From Streptomyces sp. CB02366 (GTDB lineage Bacteria > Actinomycetota > Actinomycetes > Streptomycetales > Streptomycetaceae): DNA of 64,000 nt. The notes below the pieces were generated by a model. It saw only the letters and a program-made list of their open reading frames with translations. It did no database searches and had not been told where the DNA came from. Positions 44,860 to 54,377 of this stretch are shown here, piece after piece. The position numbers and the translations under genes are program-made. Positions within the stretch are counted from its first letter, which is position 1; each line of letters starts with the position of its first letter. The stretch is from contig NZ_LIVT01000004.1 of the NCBI RefSeq assembly GCF_001905905.1, forward strand, positions 1 through 64,000. Direction: 5' to 3'.

Positions 44860-44862
44860 TCA
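44842..44862. repeat. Palindrome at the ABC-F stop codon
   Basis: TGATCCACC-CCC-GGTGGATCA (44842-44862) is a perfect 9-3-9 inverted repeat that overlaps the ABC-F stop codon and contains two GATC tetramers. It may be a terminator of the ABC-F gene or a protein-binding site. Confidence 0.75.
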
Positions 44863-46458
44863 GGCGAGGGCGACGAGGTCGCGGTAGTCCGCTCCCCAGA
44901 GGTCCTCGACCCCGTCCGGAAGCAGGATGATCCGCTCCGGCTGGAGCGCCTCGACGGCCCCCTCGTCGTGGGTGACGAGGACGACCGCGCCCTTGTAGGT
45001 GCGCAGCGCGCCGAGGATCTCCTCGCGGCTGGCGGGGTCGAGGTTGTTCGTCGGCTCGTCGAGCAGGAGCACGTTGGCGGAGGAGACGACCAGGGTCGCG
45101 AGCGCGAGCCGGGTCTTCTCGCCGCCGGAGAGCACGCCGGCGGGCTTGTCGACGTCGTCGCCGGAGAAGAGGAAGGAGCCGAGCGTCTTGCGGACCTCGA
45201 CGAGGTCGAGGTCGGGGGCGGCGGAGCGCATGTTCTCCAGGACCGTGCGCTCCGGGTCGAGGGTCTCGTGCTCCTGGGCGTAGTAGCCGAGCTTGAGACC
45301 GTGCCCCTGGATGATCTCGCCGGTGTCGGGCTTCTCCGCGCCGCCGAGCAGACGCAGCAGTGTGGTCTTGCCCGCGCCGTTGAGGCCGAGGATGACGACG
45401 CGGGAGCCCTTGTCGATGGCGAGGTCGACGTCGGTGAAGATCTCCAGCGAGCCGTAGGACTTGGAGAGGCCCTCCGCCATCAGCGGGGTCTTGCCGCAGG
45501 GGGCGGGTTCCGGGAAGCGCAGTTTGGCGACCTTGTCGGAGACGCGGACGGCCTCCAGGCCGGCCAGCAGCCGGTCGGCCCGCTTGGCCATGTTCTGCGC
45601 GGCCACGGTCTTGGTGGCCTTGGCCCGCATCTTGTCGGCCTGCGAGTTGAGGGCGGCGGCCTTCTTCTCGGCGTTCTGGCGCTCGCGCTTGCGGCGCTTC
45701 TCGTCGGCCTCGCGCTGCTGCTGGTAGAGCTTCCAGCCCATGTTGTAGACGTCGATCTGGGAGCGGTTGGCGTCGAGGTAGAACACCTTGTTGACGACCG
45801 TCTCGACCAGTTCGACGTCGTGGGAGATCACGACGAAGCCGCCGCGGTAGGACTTGAGGTAGTCGCGCAGCCAGACGATGGAGTCGGCGTCGAGGTGGTT
45901 GGTCGGCTCGTCCAGGAGCAGGGTGTCGGCGTCCGAGAAGAGGATGCGGGCCAGCTCGACGCGGCGGCGCTGACCGCCGGAGAGGGTGTGCAGGGGCTGG
46001 CCGAGGACCCGGTCGGGCAGGTTGAGCGCGGCGGCGATGGTGGCGGCCTCGGCCTCGGCGGCGTACCCGCCCTTGGTGAGGAACTCCGTCTCCAGGCGTT
46101 CGTACTTCTTCATCGCCTTCTCGCGGGTGGCGCCCTTGCCGTTCGCCATCCGGTCCTCGTTCTCGTGCATCTTGCGCAGGATCTCGTCGAGGCCGCGGGC
46201 GGAGAGGACGCGGTCCCGGGCGAGGACGTCGAGGTCGCCGGTGCGCGGGTCCTGCGGGAGGTAGCCCACCTCGCCAGACCTGGTGATGGTTCCCGCGGCG
46301 GGGGCGCCCTCGCCGGCGAGGCACTTGGTGAGGGTGGTCTTGCCCGCTCCGTTGCGGCCGACGAGGCCGATGCGGTCGCCCTTGGCGATACGGAAGGAGG
46401 CGGACTCGATGAGGATGCGGGCGCCGGCGCGCAGCTCGATGCCGGAGGCGGTGATCAC
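44860..46458 (-). CDS. ABC-F family ATPase (EttA/Uup-like)
   Basis: 532 aa with two ABC domains and no membrane segments. The first has Walker A GRNGAGKTT (about 36), signature LSGGQRRRVELAR and Walker B TLLLDEPTNHLD. The linker region (about 230-310, QQQREADEKRRKRERQNAEKK, given as a charged helical arm) connects to the second, with GLNGAGKTT (about 355), LSGGEKTRLALA and LLLDEPTNNLD. ABC-F proteins act on the ribosome in translation or give resistance to ribosome-targeting drugs. The class cannot be decided by eye; a housekeeping type is likely. Confidence 0.93.
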   Translation of the reverse strand: MITASGIELRAGARILIESASFRIAKGDRIGLVGRNGAGKTTLTKCLAGEGAPAAGTITRSGEVGYLPQDPRTGDLDVLARDRVLSARGLDEILRKMHENEDRMANGKGATREKAMKKYERLETEFLTKGGYAAEAEAATIAAALNLPDRVLGQPLHTLSGGQRRRVELARILFSDADTLLLDEPTNHLDADSIVWLRDYLKSYRGGFVVISHDVELVETVVNKVFYLDANRSQIDVYNMGWKLYQQQREADEKRRKRERQNAEKKAAALNSQADKMRAKATKTVAAQNMAKRADRLLAGLEAVRVSDKVAKLRFPEPAPCGKTPLMAEGLSKSYGSLEIFTDVDLAIDKGSRVVILGLNGAGKTTLLRLLGGAEKPDTGEIIQGHGLKLGYYAQEHETLDPERTVLENMRSAAPDLDLVEVRKTLGSFLFSGDDVDKPAGVLSGGEKTRLALATLVVSSANVLLLDEPTNNLDPASREEILGALRTYKGAVVLVTHDEGAVEALQPERIILLPDGVEDLWGADYRDLVALA

Positions 46459-46659
46459 GGAAAAACTCCAGGGCAGTATGGACGGCGGAGGGACGAGGGC
46501 GGAGGTCTCTCGACGCCGCTAATGCACAAGGAGAAAGGCCATACGGCCCATTCTACCGGCGGTCCGCAACTGCTTTTCCGCGTGCCCGGCGGGACGAACC
46601 GACCGATACTCGGCGCAGGGCGGCACGCCGTCGCCCGCCGAGCCCGAGGGTGGTGCGAC

Positions 46660-47547
46660 GTGCAGTTCGACGACGACGCCGATCTGGACACCTCCGAGGT
46701 CCAGGACGTGCGCGGCAGCCGGATCCCGGGCGGGCGGGCCACCGTGGGCGGCGGGATCGCCGGGGTGATCGCCCTGGTCCTGGGCCTGCTCTTCGGTGTC
46801 GGCCCCGATCAGCTCGGCCTCACCTCCGACGGCCCGGACGCGGCGGCGACGGCCTCCTCGGCGGGGCAGGTGCAGGAGAGCTGCCTGAAGGGGCGGGACG
46901 CGAACAGCCGGGAGGACTGCCGGACGGTGGCGGTGGTCAACAGCGTGCAGGACTTCTGGCGGCAGGAGTTCCAGCGGCAGGACATGCCGTACGAGGGCGC
47001 GCGGACGGTCCTGTTCAGTCAGCGGGTGGGCACCGCGTGCGGGTCCGCCACCTCGGCGGTCGGGCCGTTCTACTGCCCCGGCGACCGCAAGGTCTATCTG
47101 GACCTCGGGTTCTTCGACGACCTGCGGACGAAGTTCGGCTCCAGCGGCGGCCCGTTCGCGCAGGCGTACGTGGTGGCGCACGAGTACGGCCACCACGTGC
47201 AGAACCTGACGGGCGCGCTCGGCCGGTCGCGGGACGGCCGGCCGGGCGAGAACAGCGACGCGGTGAAGACGGAACTGCAGGCCGACTGCTACGCCGGGGT
47301 CTGGGCGCACCACGCGACGACCACGGACGGGCCGGCCGGCCGCCCGCTGATCACCGAGCTGACCCGGGCGGACGTCCGGGACGGCCTGGACGCGGCGGCG
47401 GCGGTCGGCGACGACCGGATCCAGCAGAGGTACCAGGGCCGGGTCGCACCGGAGTCCTGGACGCACGGTTCGGCGGCGCAGCGGCAGCAGTGGTTCTCCA
47501 CCGGACTCCGCACGGGCGACATGACCCGGTGCGACACCTTCGCCTGA
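46660..47547 (+). CDS. YpfJ-family zinc metallopeptidase, membrane anchored
   Basis: 295 aa. A single N-terminal membrane helix (about 30-52, GGGIAGVIALVLGLLFGVG) is followed by an extracellular metalloprotease domain with the zinc motif VVAHEYGHHVQ (HExxH, about 173-178) and TELQADCYAGVWA, whose Glu is the third ligand. The family (YpfJ or KPN_02809-like) is broadly conserved; its substrate is unknown. GTG 46660 is preceded by GAGGGTGG. The N-terminus is cytoplasmic and acidic (DDDADLDTSE). Confidence 0.9.
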   Translation: MQFDDDADLDTSEVQDVRGSRIPGGRATVGGGIAGVIALVLGLLFGVGPDQLGLTSDGPDAAATASSAGQVQESCLKGRDANSREDCRTVAVVNSVQDFWRQEFQRQDMPYEGARTVLFSQRVGTACGSATSAVGPFYCPGDRKVYLDLGFFDDLRTKFGSSGGPFAQAYVVAHEYGHHVQNLTGALGRSRDGRPGENSDAVKTELQADCYAGVWAHHATTTDGPAGRPLITELTRADVRDGLDAAAAVGDDRIQQRYQGRVAPESWTHGSAAQRQQWFSTGLRTGDMTRCDTFA

Positions 47548-47728
47548 CCGGGTGCGGCCGCCCTCGCCGGGCGCCGCCGGAAGACCGGGGCGCGGATCAC
47601 CCGGCGGCGGACGGGCCGGGCGCGCCCGCGGGCCCGGCTGTCGCGCGCCTCCCCGACGGGCGGGCTTGGCATGCCGCCGCCCCGGGGCCCGGCTCCCGGG
47701 GTCCGGGGCGGGCCCGGAGGCGTGCGGC

Positions 47729-49132
47729 TCAGGTCCCCCCGGTGTGCACCTGGAAGGCGGCCCGCCGGACCGCCTTGGCCAGGGCCGGGTCCGGGTGGGC
47801 GGCGGCCAGCGCGACCAGGACCTGGACGGTACGCGGGTGGCCGACGGCCCTGACCTCGTCGAGGAGGGCGGGGACGGTGCCCTGGACTGCGGTGTCGAGG
47901 TGGCGCACGAGCAGCCCGGTCTCGCCGTGGTCGGCGACGGCCGCCGCGGTGTCGACCCAGAGCCAGGTGGCCTCCTCGCGGCTGAGGACGTCCTGGGCGT
48001 CGTCGGGGTCGTTGCCCTCGTACTCGGCGAGCCAGAGCAGCGCGTAGGGGCGCAGCGAGGGCTCGGCCAGTACAGAGCGGACCTCCGGTTCGGCGGGCGC
48101 GCCGACGACCCTCAGCGCCTCGAAGGCCAGCCCGCGCAACAGGGCGTCCTCGCCCCGGGCCACGGCGAGCAGTTCGGCGACGGCGCTGCCGACCGTGCGG
48201 GCGGCGAGCCAGGCGCGGTATTCGTCGCGGGCCGGGCCGGGGGTGAGCCGGGCGCAGCCGAGGAGCATGTCGGCGGCGGACTGCTCGATGTTCCCGGCCG
48301 GGCTCTGGGCGGCGACGCAGATCTGTTCCAGCTTGACCCAGACCGCCCAGTTGCCGAGGGGGGTGAGGGTGGCGTGCCCCTGGCCGAGGGTGAGCGCCCC
48401 GACGGCGGCGAGGCCCTCCAGCGCCCAGTCGAGCAGCAGGGCGTTGAGGTCGGCGTCGCGGGCGGGCTCCACGGGGGCGGGGGGGCCGGCCGGGCCGGCG
48501 GTCGCGGGGCCGCCGGGCCCCAGGGGGACTTCGCAGCGCTCCTCGTGGAGTTCGGCGACGCGCTGGCCGAGGAGGTCCAGCAGGGCGGGGACGGTGACGG
48601 GGCCCGCGGAGAGCTGGAGGAGCGAGAGCACCTGGGGCACGGCCTCGACGGCTTCGGCGACCGCCCCGGCCTCGATGCCGGCGGGAGCGGCGTGGACCAG
48701 CGACCAGGCGTCGAAGAGCGCCACCCAGCCGCGCAGGACGGCGGAGTCGTCCCGGTCCCAGGCGCGCAGCCGCCAGCCGGGGCGGGCGGTGTCGCCGTGC
48801 AGCTCGATCAGTCCGGCCAGCCGGGCCCGGTCCCATCCCGCCCGGACCTGCGCCGGGGAGAGCTCCAGGGCGGCGGCCGCCCGTTCGAGGGCCTGGGCCG
48901 CGAGCGGGGCGGTGGTGCCCGGCCCGGGCGCGTCGGCCGCCCAGTGGGCGATGCGTACGGCGTCGGCGAGGACCGCCCTCGCCTGGCGGGCCAGTTCCGC
49001 ACGGGGCGGGGTGCCCTCGGGGGGCCGGGGCGCCGGCCTGGTGCGCCGGGTGGTCACCGCCTTGCGGGCGGTGGCGAGGGGTCGCGGGCGGACAAGTCGC
49101 AGTCTGGAGTCGCGCGGAGTACGGGACGTCAC
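47729..49132 (-). CDS. Conserved hypothetical protein, helical-repeat type
   Basis: 467 aa, cytosolic, strongly Ala/Leu-rich and helical. An N-terminal basic region (about 1-45) precedes tandem helices of HEAT-like character, best seen in the last third (LRGLAFEALRVVGAPAEPEV, then LAEYEGNDPDDAQDVL and VQVLVALAAAHPDPALAKAV). I know of the family only as a conserved Streptomyces hypothetical protein. It uses GTG 49132; the next upstream in-frame start is a TTG. It is transcribed on its own. Confidence 0.8.
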   Translation of the reverse strand: MTSRTPRDSRLRLVRPRPLATARKAVTTRRTRPAPRPPEGTPPRAELARQARAVLADAVRIAHWAADAPGPGTTAPLAAQALERAAAALELSPAQVRAGWDRARLAGLIELHGDTARPGWRLRAWDRDDSAVLRGWVALFDAWSLVHAAPAGIEAGAVAEAVEAVPQVLSLLQLSAGPVTVPALLDLLGQRVAELHEERCEVPLGPGGPATAGPAGPPAPVEPARDADLNALLLDWALEGLAAVGALTLGQGHATLTPLGNWAVWVKLEQICVAAQSPAGNIEQSAADMLLGCARLTPGPARDEYRAWLAARTVGSAVAELLAVARGEDALLRGLAFEALRVVGAPAEPEVRSVLAEPSLRPYALLWLAEYEGNDPDDAQDVLSREEATWLWVDTAAAVADHGETGLLVRHLDTAVQGTVPALLDEVRAVGHPRTVQVLVALAAAHPDPALAKAVRRAAFQVHTGGT

Positions 49133-49241
49133 GGGAGCAGTCTTGCCCCTGACGGCCCGAAAGCCCAAACGGAAGGCGTTTCGCCGGTACGTGAAAGGTT
49201 CCCCGGACGCGACGACAAGGGGGAGAGTTCACCCCATCGGC

Positions 49242-50369
49242 TCACATGAGGGGCGTGAGGAAGCGCCGCAGGGTCTCCTCGTAGCGGGCGGGGCCGGCGT
49301 TCCACATCGACGCGTGCGGAGCCTGCGGCACGGTGTGGAGGGCGACCAGCTCGGGGCGGCGGGCGGCGAGTTCGCGGGAGGGCCCCCAGGGGGCGATCGT
49401 GTCGTCGGGCCCGTGCAGGATCAGGGTCGGGGTGTCCAGGGTGACCGGCGCGGAGGTCTCGAGCACCGGAGCCGGGTTCATACCGGTCCGGCCCTGGGCC
49501 GCGCGGACGGCGAGCGGCAGCAGGGCGGCCGGGACGCCCCGGGCGGCGGCCAGGGCGCGCAGGGTGGCCTGCCAGTCCAGCACCGGGGAGTCGAGGACGA
49601 TGCCGCTGATCCGGTCGCGGAGCGGGGACTCGACGGCGGCGTACAGGGCCATGGTGGCGCCGGTGGACCAGCCGTGGACGATCACGTTCCGGGCCCCGTA
49701 CCGCAGGGCGAAGCGGATGGCGGCGTCCACGTCGCGCCACTCGGAGGCGCCGAAGCGGCCGACGCCGTCGGCGGCGCGCGGGGCTCCGGGGTCGCCCCGG
49801 TAGGCGAGGTCGAGCACGGGGAGGCTCTGCCCGTGCAGGAAGGGCATCACGTTCATGGGGTGGGCGCGGGTCGTGCCGAGGCCGTGCACGGTGATCACCC
49901 AGGTGTCGCGCTCTCCGGGGACGTACCAGGCGGGCAGGGGGCCCCGCTCTCCGGGGATCTCGACGTCCCGGTGGTCCAGGCCGAGATCGCCGCGCGGGTC
50001 GCCGCCGTACAGCTCGGGGGTGAGCCGGACCTTGGCGCCCGGTTCGAGGAGCCCCCGGCCGACGCCCTCCAGCTTGCGCACGACGGTGTCGGCGCCCGGG
50101 GAGGCCCCGTCGATCACCGGTCCGACGACCGCGTGGACGCCGGGGCCCGCCAGGCCCCAGGTGCCGGGCCGGAGCGCCGAGAAGGACCGGGTCAGGGTGG
50201 TTCGCCCGGCCGCCGTGGCGTGCACGGTGAGCCGGCGGTCGGCGGGGAGGGGGCGGCCGGGCGTCGCCCGGAGGGCGACGTCGCCCGCGTACCGGCCGGC
50301 CGCGACCGCTGCCGCGCCGACGCCGAGGACTGTGGTGACGGCCGTTGCCGTCGCGGTTACCGGGCGCAC
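49242..50369 (-). CDS. Alpha/beta hydrolase
   Basis: 375 aa. An N-terminal hydrophobic segment (ATAVTTVLGVGAAAVAAGR) may be a signal anchor. The hydrolase domain (about 130-375) has the nucleophile elbow GWSTGA (about 230), the Asp in HGPDDTIAP and the His in PHASMW, a complete triad. The oxyanion loop is VHGLGTTRAHP. The substrate is unknown. It is convergent with nothing: its upstream neighbour, the aldolase, is on the same strand with about 115 bases between them. Confidence 0.88.
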   Translation of the reverse strand: MRPVTATATAVTTVLGVGAAAVAAGRYAGDVALRATPGRPLPADRRLTVHATAAGRTTLTRSFSALRPGTWGLAGPGVHAVVGPVIDGASPGADTVVRKLEGVGRGLLEPGAKVRLTPELYGGDPRGDLGLDHRDVEIPGERGPLPAWYVPGERDTWVITVHGLGTTRAHPMNVMPFLHGQSLPVLDLAYRGDPGAPRAADGVGRFGASEWRDVDAAIRFALRYGARNVIVHGWSTGATMALYAAVESPLRDRISGIVLDSPVLDWQATLRALAAARGVPAALLPLAVRAAQGRTGMNPAPVLETSAPVTLDTPTLILHGPDDTIAPWGPSRELAARRPELVALHTVPQAPHASMWNAGPARYEETLRRFLTPLM

Positions 50370-50483
50370 CGCTCCAGTGTCGTGGGGCGGACGGCGTGCT
50401 GCCAGTGGGCGGCGGCCGTCCGGGGCCGTCCGGTCCCCGCGCGCCCGCGGCGCCCCATCGGGCCGCAGGACGCACGGTGGACG

Positions 50484-51143
50484 TCAGCCGCGCTGGCCGT
50501 ACCCCCGGAGTGCTTTCGTCACCTCGGCCAGCTGTCCCTCGTCGAGCAGGGCCGGGACGCGGCCGGGGACGGAGCTCGCGGTGAGCCAGAGACGGCAGAG
50601 CCACTCCAGCTGGGCGGTGCGGTCGTACGCCTGGTCGAGGGTGTCGCCGTAAGTGACGGTGCCGTGGTTGGCGAGCAGGCAGCCGGTGCGGTCCCGGAGC
50701 GCTTCGAGCATCGCCTCGGCCAGCTCCGGGGTGCCGTAGCGGGCGTAGGCGGCCGTGCGGACGGGCCCGCCGAGGAGGGCGGCCGCGTAGTGGACGAGCG
50801 GCACCTCGGCGACGAGGGTGGAGACGGCGGTGGCGTGCACGGCGTGGGTGTGCACCACGGCGGCGGCGCCGGTGGAGCGGTAGACCGCCAGGTGGAGGGG
50901 GAGTTCGCTGGTCGGCTCCAGCTCCCCCAGGACCCGGCGGCCCTCCGGGTCGACGCCGACCGCGTCGCCGGGTCCGAGCCGGTCGTAGGGGACCCCGCTG
51001 GGGGTCACCAGGATCAGGTCGCCGAGGCGGGCGGACACGTTGCCCGAGGTGCCGACGACGAGGCCGTCCGCCGCGCTGCGGCGCGCGGTGTCCACGACGT
51101 CCCGCCACACGCGGTCCACGGCTTCCGGGTGCTGGTGAGTCAT
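50484..51143 (-). CDS. Class II aldolase/adducin family protein
   Basis: 219 aa. The Zn-binding HTHAVH (about 103-108), GTSGNVSAR and the second His of NHGTVTYG are all intact, as in L-fuculose-phosphate aldolase and related decarboxylases. The substrate cannot be read from sequence. ATG 51143 begins the family N-terminus; TACGCT on the minus strand (51155-51150) ends 6 bases before it, suggesting a leaderless mRNA. It is divergent from pit. Confidence 0.88.
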   Translation of the reverse strand: MTHQHPEAVDRVWRDVVDTARRSAADGLVVGTSGNVSARLGDLILVTPSGVPYDRLGPGDAVGVDPEGRRVLGELEPTSELPLHLAVYRSTGAAAVVHTHAVHATAVSTLVAEVPLVHYAAALLGGPVRTAAYARYGTPELAEAMLEALRDRTGCLLANHGTVTYGDTLDQAYDRTAQLEWLCRLWLTASSVPGRVPALLDEGQLAEVTKALRGYGQRG

Positions 51144-51149
51144 GGGGCG

Positions 51150-51155
51150 AGCGTA
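51150..51155 (-). promoter_or_regulatory. Putative leaderless promoter -10 of the aldolase gene
   Basis: The minus strand reads TACGCT here, ending 6 bases before ATG 51143. No Shine-Dalgarno sequence is visible. Confidence 0.45.
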
Positions 51156-51352
51156 GGGGGGTATCCGCTCAACCGGAACGTCGTACGGCGCGTGACGGGG
51201 ATCTCCATCGAGTGACGAACGGCCGTTCAAAAATGTTCGCCAACAAGCGGCAAAGAGCAGCCCACGCCCCGCCCCAGGGGCCTCGCGCGGCCTCCCCCGC
51301 CCACAACCGGAAGCGACCCACTCCGCTTGGGGTCACCGCAACGCCCTGCCCA

Positions 51353-51385
51353 GTTCATCTTCCGTTCATCCAGGTTGCCTACGGT
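51353..51385 (+). promoter_or_regulatory. PHO box and -10 of the phosphate transporter
   Basis: GTTCATCTTCC (51353-51363) is followed directly by GTTCATCCAGG (51364-51374), a tandem pair of 11-base direct-repeat units that match the Streptomyces PhoP box (consensus GTTCACC). TACGGT (51380-51385) follows as -10, so PhoP would bind at the -35 position. A weaker GTTC-rich stretch lies at 51225-51245. Confidence 0.85.
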
Positions 51386-51421
51386 CCATGTGCCACTGAC
51401 GTCGAACGATTGCCTGGGTAA

Positions 51422-52684
<1,263 letters not shown>

Positions 52685-52696
52685 GGACAGATCCGT

Positions 52697-52915
52697 ATGA
52701 AAATCGACTGGGCAGCTCTCGCCTCCGTCTTCGGTGTCAGTCTCGTCGTCACCGTCGCTCTGGTCGGCCTCTTCACCCTGGGCATCGTCGCCCTCTCCAA
52801 GCCGTCGGCCGCGTCCGGCGGCGGCTCGGCGGCGCTGGCCCGCACCAGCGCCTACGCCTGCTTCGCGGCGTGCGCGGCGGCGGTCGCGTACGGGATCTAC
52901 CTGATCGTCGCCTGA
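52697..52915 (+). CDS. Small membrane protein co-transcribed with pit
   Basis: 72 aa with two membrane helices: LASVFGVSLVVTVALVGLFT after the start and TSAYACFAACAAAVAYGIYL near the end. It starts 12 bases after the pit stop codon and has AAGGACA upstream. This small protein is conserved beside pit in Streptomyces; whether it acts in transport is unknown. Confidence 0.85.
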   Translation: MKIDWAALASVFGVSLVVTVALVGLFTLGIVALSKPSAASGGGSAALARTSAYACFAACAAAVAYGIYLIVA

Positions 52916-52937
52916 GCCGTATCCCGCACGCGGGCGC

Positions 52938-52979
52938 CACACCGGGCCGGACACACACCTGTGTGTCCGGCCCGGTGTG
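52938..52979 (+). terminator. 19-bp terminator of the pit operon
   Basis: CACACCGGGCCGGACACAC (52938-52956) and GTGTGTCCGGCCCGGTGTG (52961-52979) are perfect complements around ACCT. It separates pit from the riboswitch leader. Confidence 0.85.
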
Positions 52980-53017
52980 CGTCTGCCCACAGTGGAGCCC
53001 CGCAGGTCAACAGCGAG

Positions 53018-53047
53018 TTGACGGCTGTTCGCGGGGCGTGGTGGACT
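53018..53047 (+). promoter_or_regulatory. Putative promoter of the cobalamin operon
   Basis: TTGACG (53018-53023) and TGGACT (53042-53047) are separated by 18 bases. Transcription from here would begin just before the riboswitch aptamer. Confidence 0.45.
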
Positions 53048-53225
53048 GCCGGAGCCATTTACGGCGACAGCAGAGGAAGCCGGTGCGAATCCGGCGCGGT
53101 CCCGCCACTGTCACCGGGGAGCACTCCCCCACACCGGACGTCACGGCTCGCGGTACGCGGGCTGGAAGGCCGGGGGAACTGCGGATCCGGGAGCCAGGAG
53201 ACTCTCGTCGCCGTCACGTCGAACC
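53045..53225 (+). ncRNA. Cobalamin (AdoCbl) riboswitch
   Basis: The conserved core is present: AAGCCGGTGCGAATCCGGC at about 53078-53096, the B12 box GCCACTGT at 53104-53111, the middle stem region and the 3' GGGAGCCAGGAGACT (about 53191-53205). In this class adenosylcobalamin binding closes a structure that blocks translation or transcription of the downstream genes. It lies directly before the cob operon. The exact ends are estimated by eye. Confidence 0.93.
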
Positions 53226-53256
53226 AGGGCGCGGACCCTGAGTGAGGACCTACGCC

Positions 53257-53337
53257 ATGCCCGGCCGCCGTGTGCCGCATCCCGTGCCCCCGTGTACAGG
53301 CCGAGGTGCCGGAACGCCTCTTCCCGCGGCGGGCTGA
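53257..53337 (+). CDS. 26-codon leader ORF between riboswitch and cobD
   Basis: ATG 53257 is preceded by GAGGA with about 9-base spacing, better than any site before cobD. It encodes [15 protein letters not shown], then [11 protein letters not shown], and its TGA stop at 53335-53337 lies 3 bases before the cobD GTG in the same frame. It is too short to be predicted normally. It could couple ribosome flow to cobD, or carry the riboswitch-controlled start site for the whole operon. Confidence 0.6.
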   Translation: MPGRRVPHPVPPCTGRGAGTPLPAAG

Positions 53338-53340
53338 CCC

Positions 53341-54306
53341 GTGCGAGCCGATCGCGTCTTCGCGTACGGCGCCACGGCCGGGCTGATCGCCGACGCCCTG
53401 TTCGGCGACCCCCGGCGCGGCCACCCCGTCGCCGGTTTCGGCCGCGCCGCCGCGCGGGTGGAGTCCCTGTTGTGGCGCGACGACCGGGGCCGGGGCGCGC
53501 TGCACGCCCTCGTCTGCGCCGGAGGCGCCGCGGGGGCCGCCGCACTGGCCGCGCGCGCCGTGCGCGACCGCCCCGCCCTCGCCGTCGCGCTGACCGCCGC
53601 CACCGCCTGGTCCGTCCTGGGCGGTACGTCGCTGGGCCGGGAGGCCCGTGCCGTCGGCGGGGCGCTGAGCGCCGGGGACCTGGAGGCGGCCCGGGAGCGG
53701 CTGCCGCATCTGTGCGGGCGCGATCCGCAGGCCCTGGACGGACCGGGGATCGCCCGTGCCGTCGTCGAGTCGGTCGCGGAGAACACCTCGGACGCCGTCG
53801 TGGGCGCGCTGGTGTGGGGCGCGATCGGCGGGGTGCCGGGGCTCGTCGCCTTCCGGGCGGTGAACACCCTCGACGCGATGGTGGGCCACAGGTCGCCCCG
53901 CTACCACCGCTACGGCTGGGCCTCGGCCCGCCTGGACGACGTGGCGGGGTGGCCGGGCGCCCGGCTGACGGCCGCGCTGGCCGTGGCGGGCGGCGGGCGG
54001 CCCCGGGACGCCGTGCGCGCCTGGAAGGCCGACGCGCACCGCCATCCGAGCCCGAACGCGGGACCGGTGGAGGCCGCGTTCGCCGGGGCGCTCGGCGTAC
54101 GGCTCGGCGGGACGCTGGCGTACGCGGGGCGCGTCGAGCACCGCCCGGTGCTGAACGGGGCCGCCGGGCGGGACGTGCGCGGCGCGGACGTCGAGCGCGC
54201 GGTGCGCCTGTCGCGCCGGGTCGGCGTCCTGGCCCTCGGGGTCTGCGTGGCGGGCCGGCTGGCGGCGGGGCGCCTTCTCGCGGGACGGAAGCGGGGGCGG
54301 GCGTGA
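53341..54306 (+). CDS. cobD: Adenosylcobinamide-phosphate synthase CobD/CbiB
   Basis: 321 aa membrane enzyme that attaches (R)-1-amino-2-propanol (or its phosphate) to adenosylcobyric acid. The start [17 protein letters not shown] and the [41 protein letters not shown] signature stretches fit the CbiB family (given here by partial motifs). Several membrane helices are spread through the protein. GTG 53341 lacks a Shine-Dalgarno sequence; translation is probably coupled to the leader ORF. The end overlaps by 4 bases a possible GTG start of cobQ. Confidence 0.93.
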   Translation: MRADRVFAYGATAGLIADALFGDPRRGHPVAGFGRAAARVESLLWRDDRGRGALHALVCAGGAAGAAALAARAVRDRPALAVALTAATAWSVLGGTSLGREARAVGGALSAGDLEAARERLPHLCGRDPQALDGPGIARAVVESVAENTSDAVVGALVWGAIGGVPGLVAFRAVNTLDAMVGHRSPRYHRYGWASARLDDVAGWPGARLTAALAVAGGGRPRDAVRAWKADAHRHPSPNAGPVEAAFAGALGVRLGGTLAYAGRVEHRPVLNGAAGRDVRGADVERAVRLSRRVGVLALGVCVAGRLAAGRLLAGRKRGRA

Positions 54307-54377
54307 ACGGTCCGGTGCGGAAGACGGTACGGAACGGGTACGGGCGTGCGCGGCCCGGCGGGGGAACGGGAGCGGGC

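Noticed and set aside
48195..51215. A 1006-codon open frame on the plus strand
   Set aside because: It runs antisense to the hypothetical protein, hydrolase and aldolase genes. Its composition (long Ser/Ala/Arg-rich tracts) is what the opposite strand of high-GC genes gives; the annotated minus-strand genes have recognisable motifs.
53085..53100. T-loop-like GTGCGAATCC, possible tRNA
   Set aside because: It is part of the cobalamin riboswitch core. No acceptor stem or anticodon arm surrounds it.
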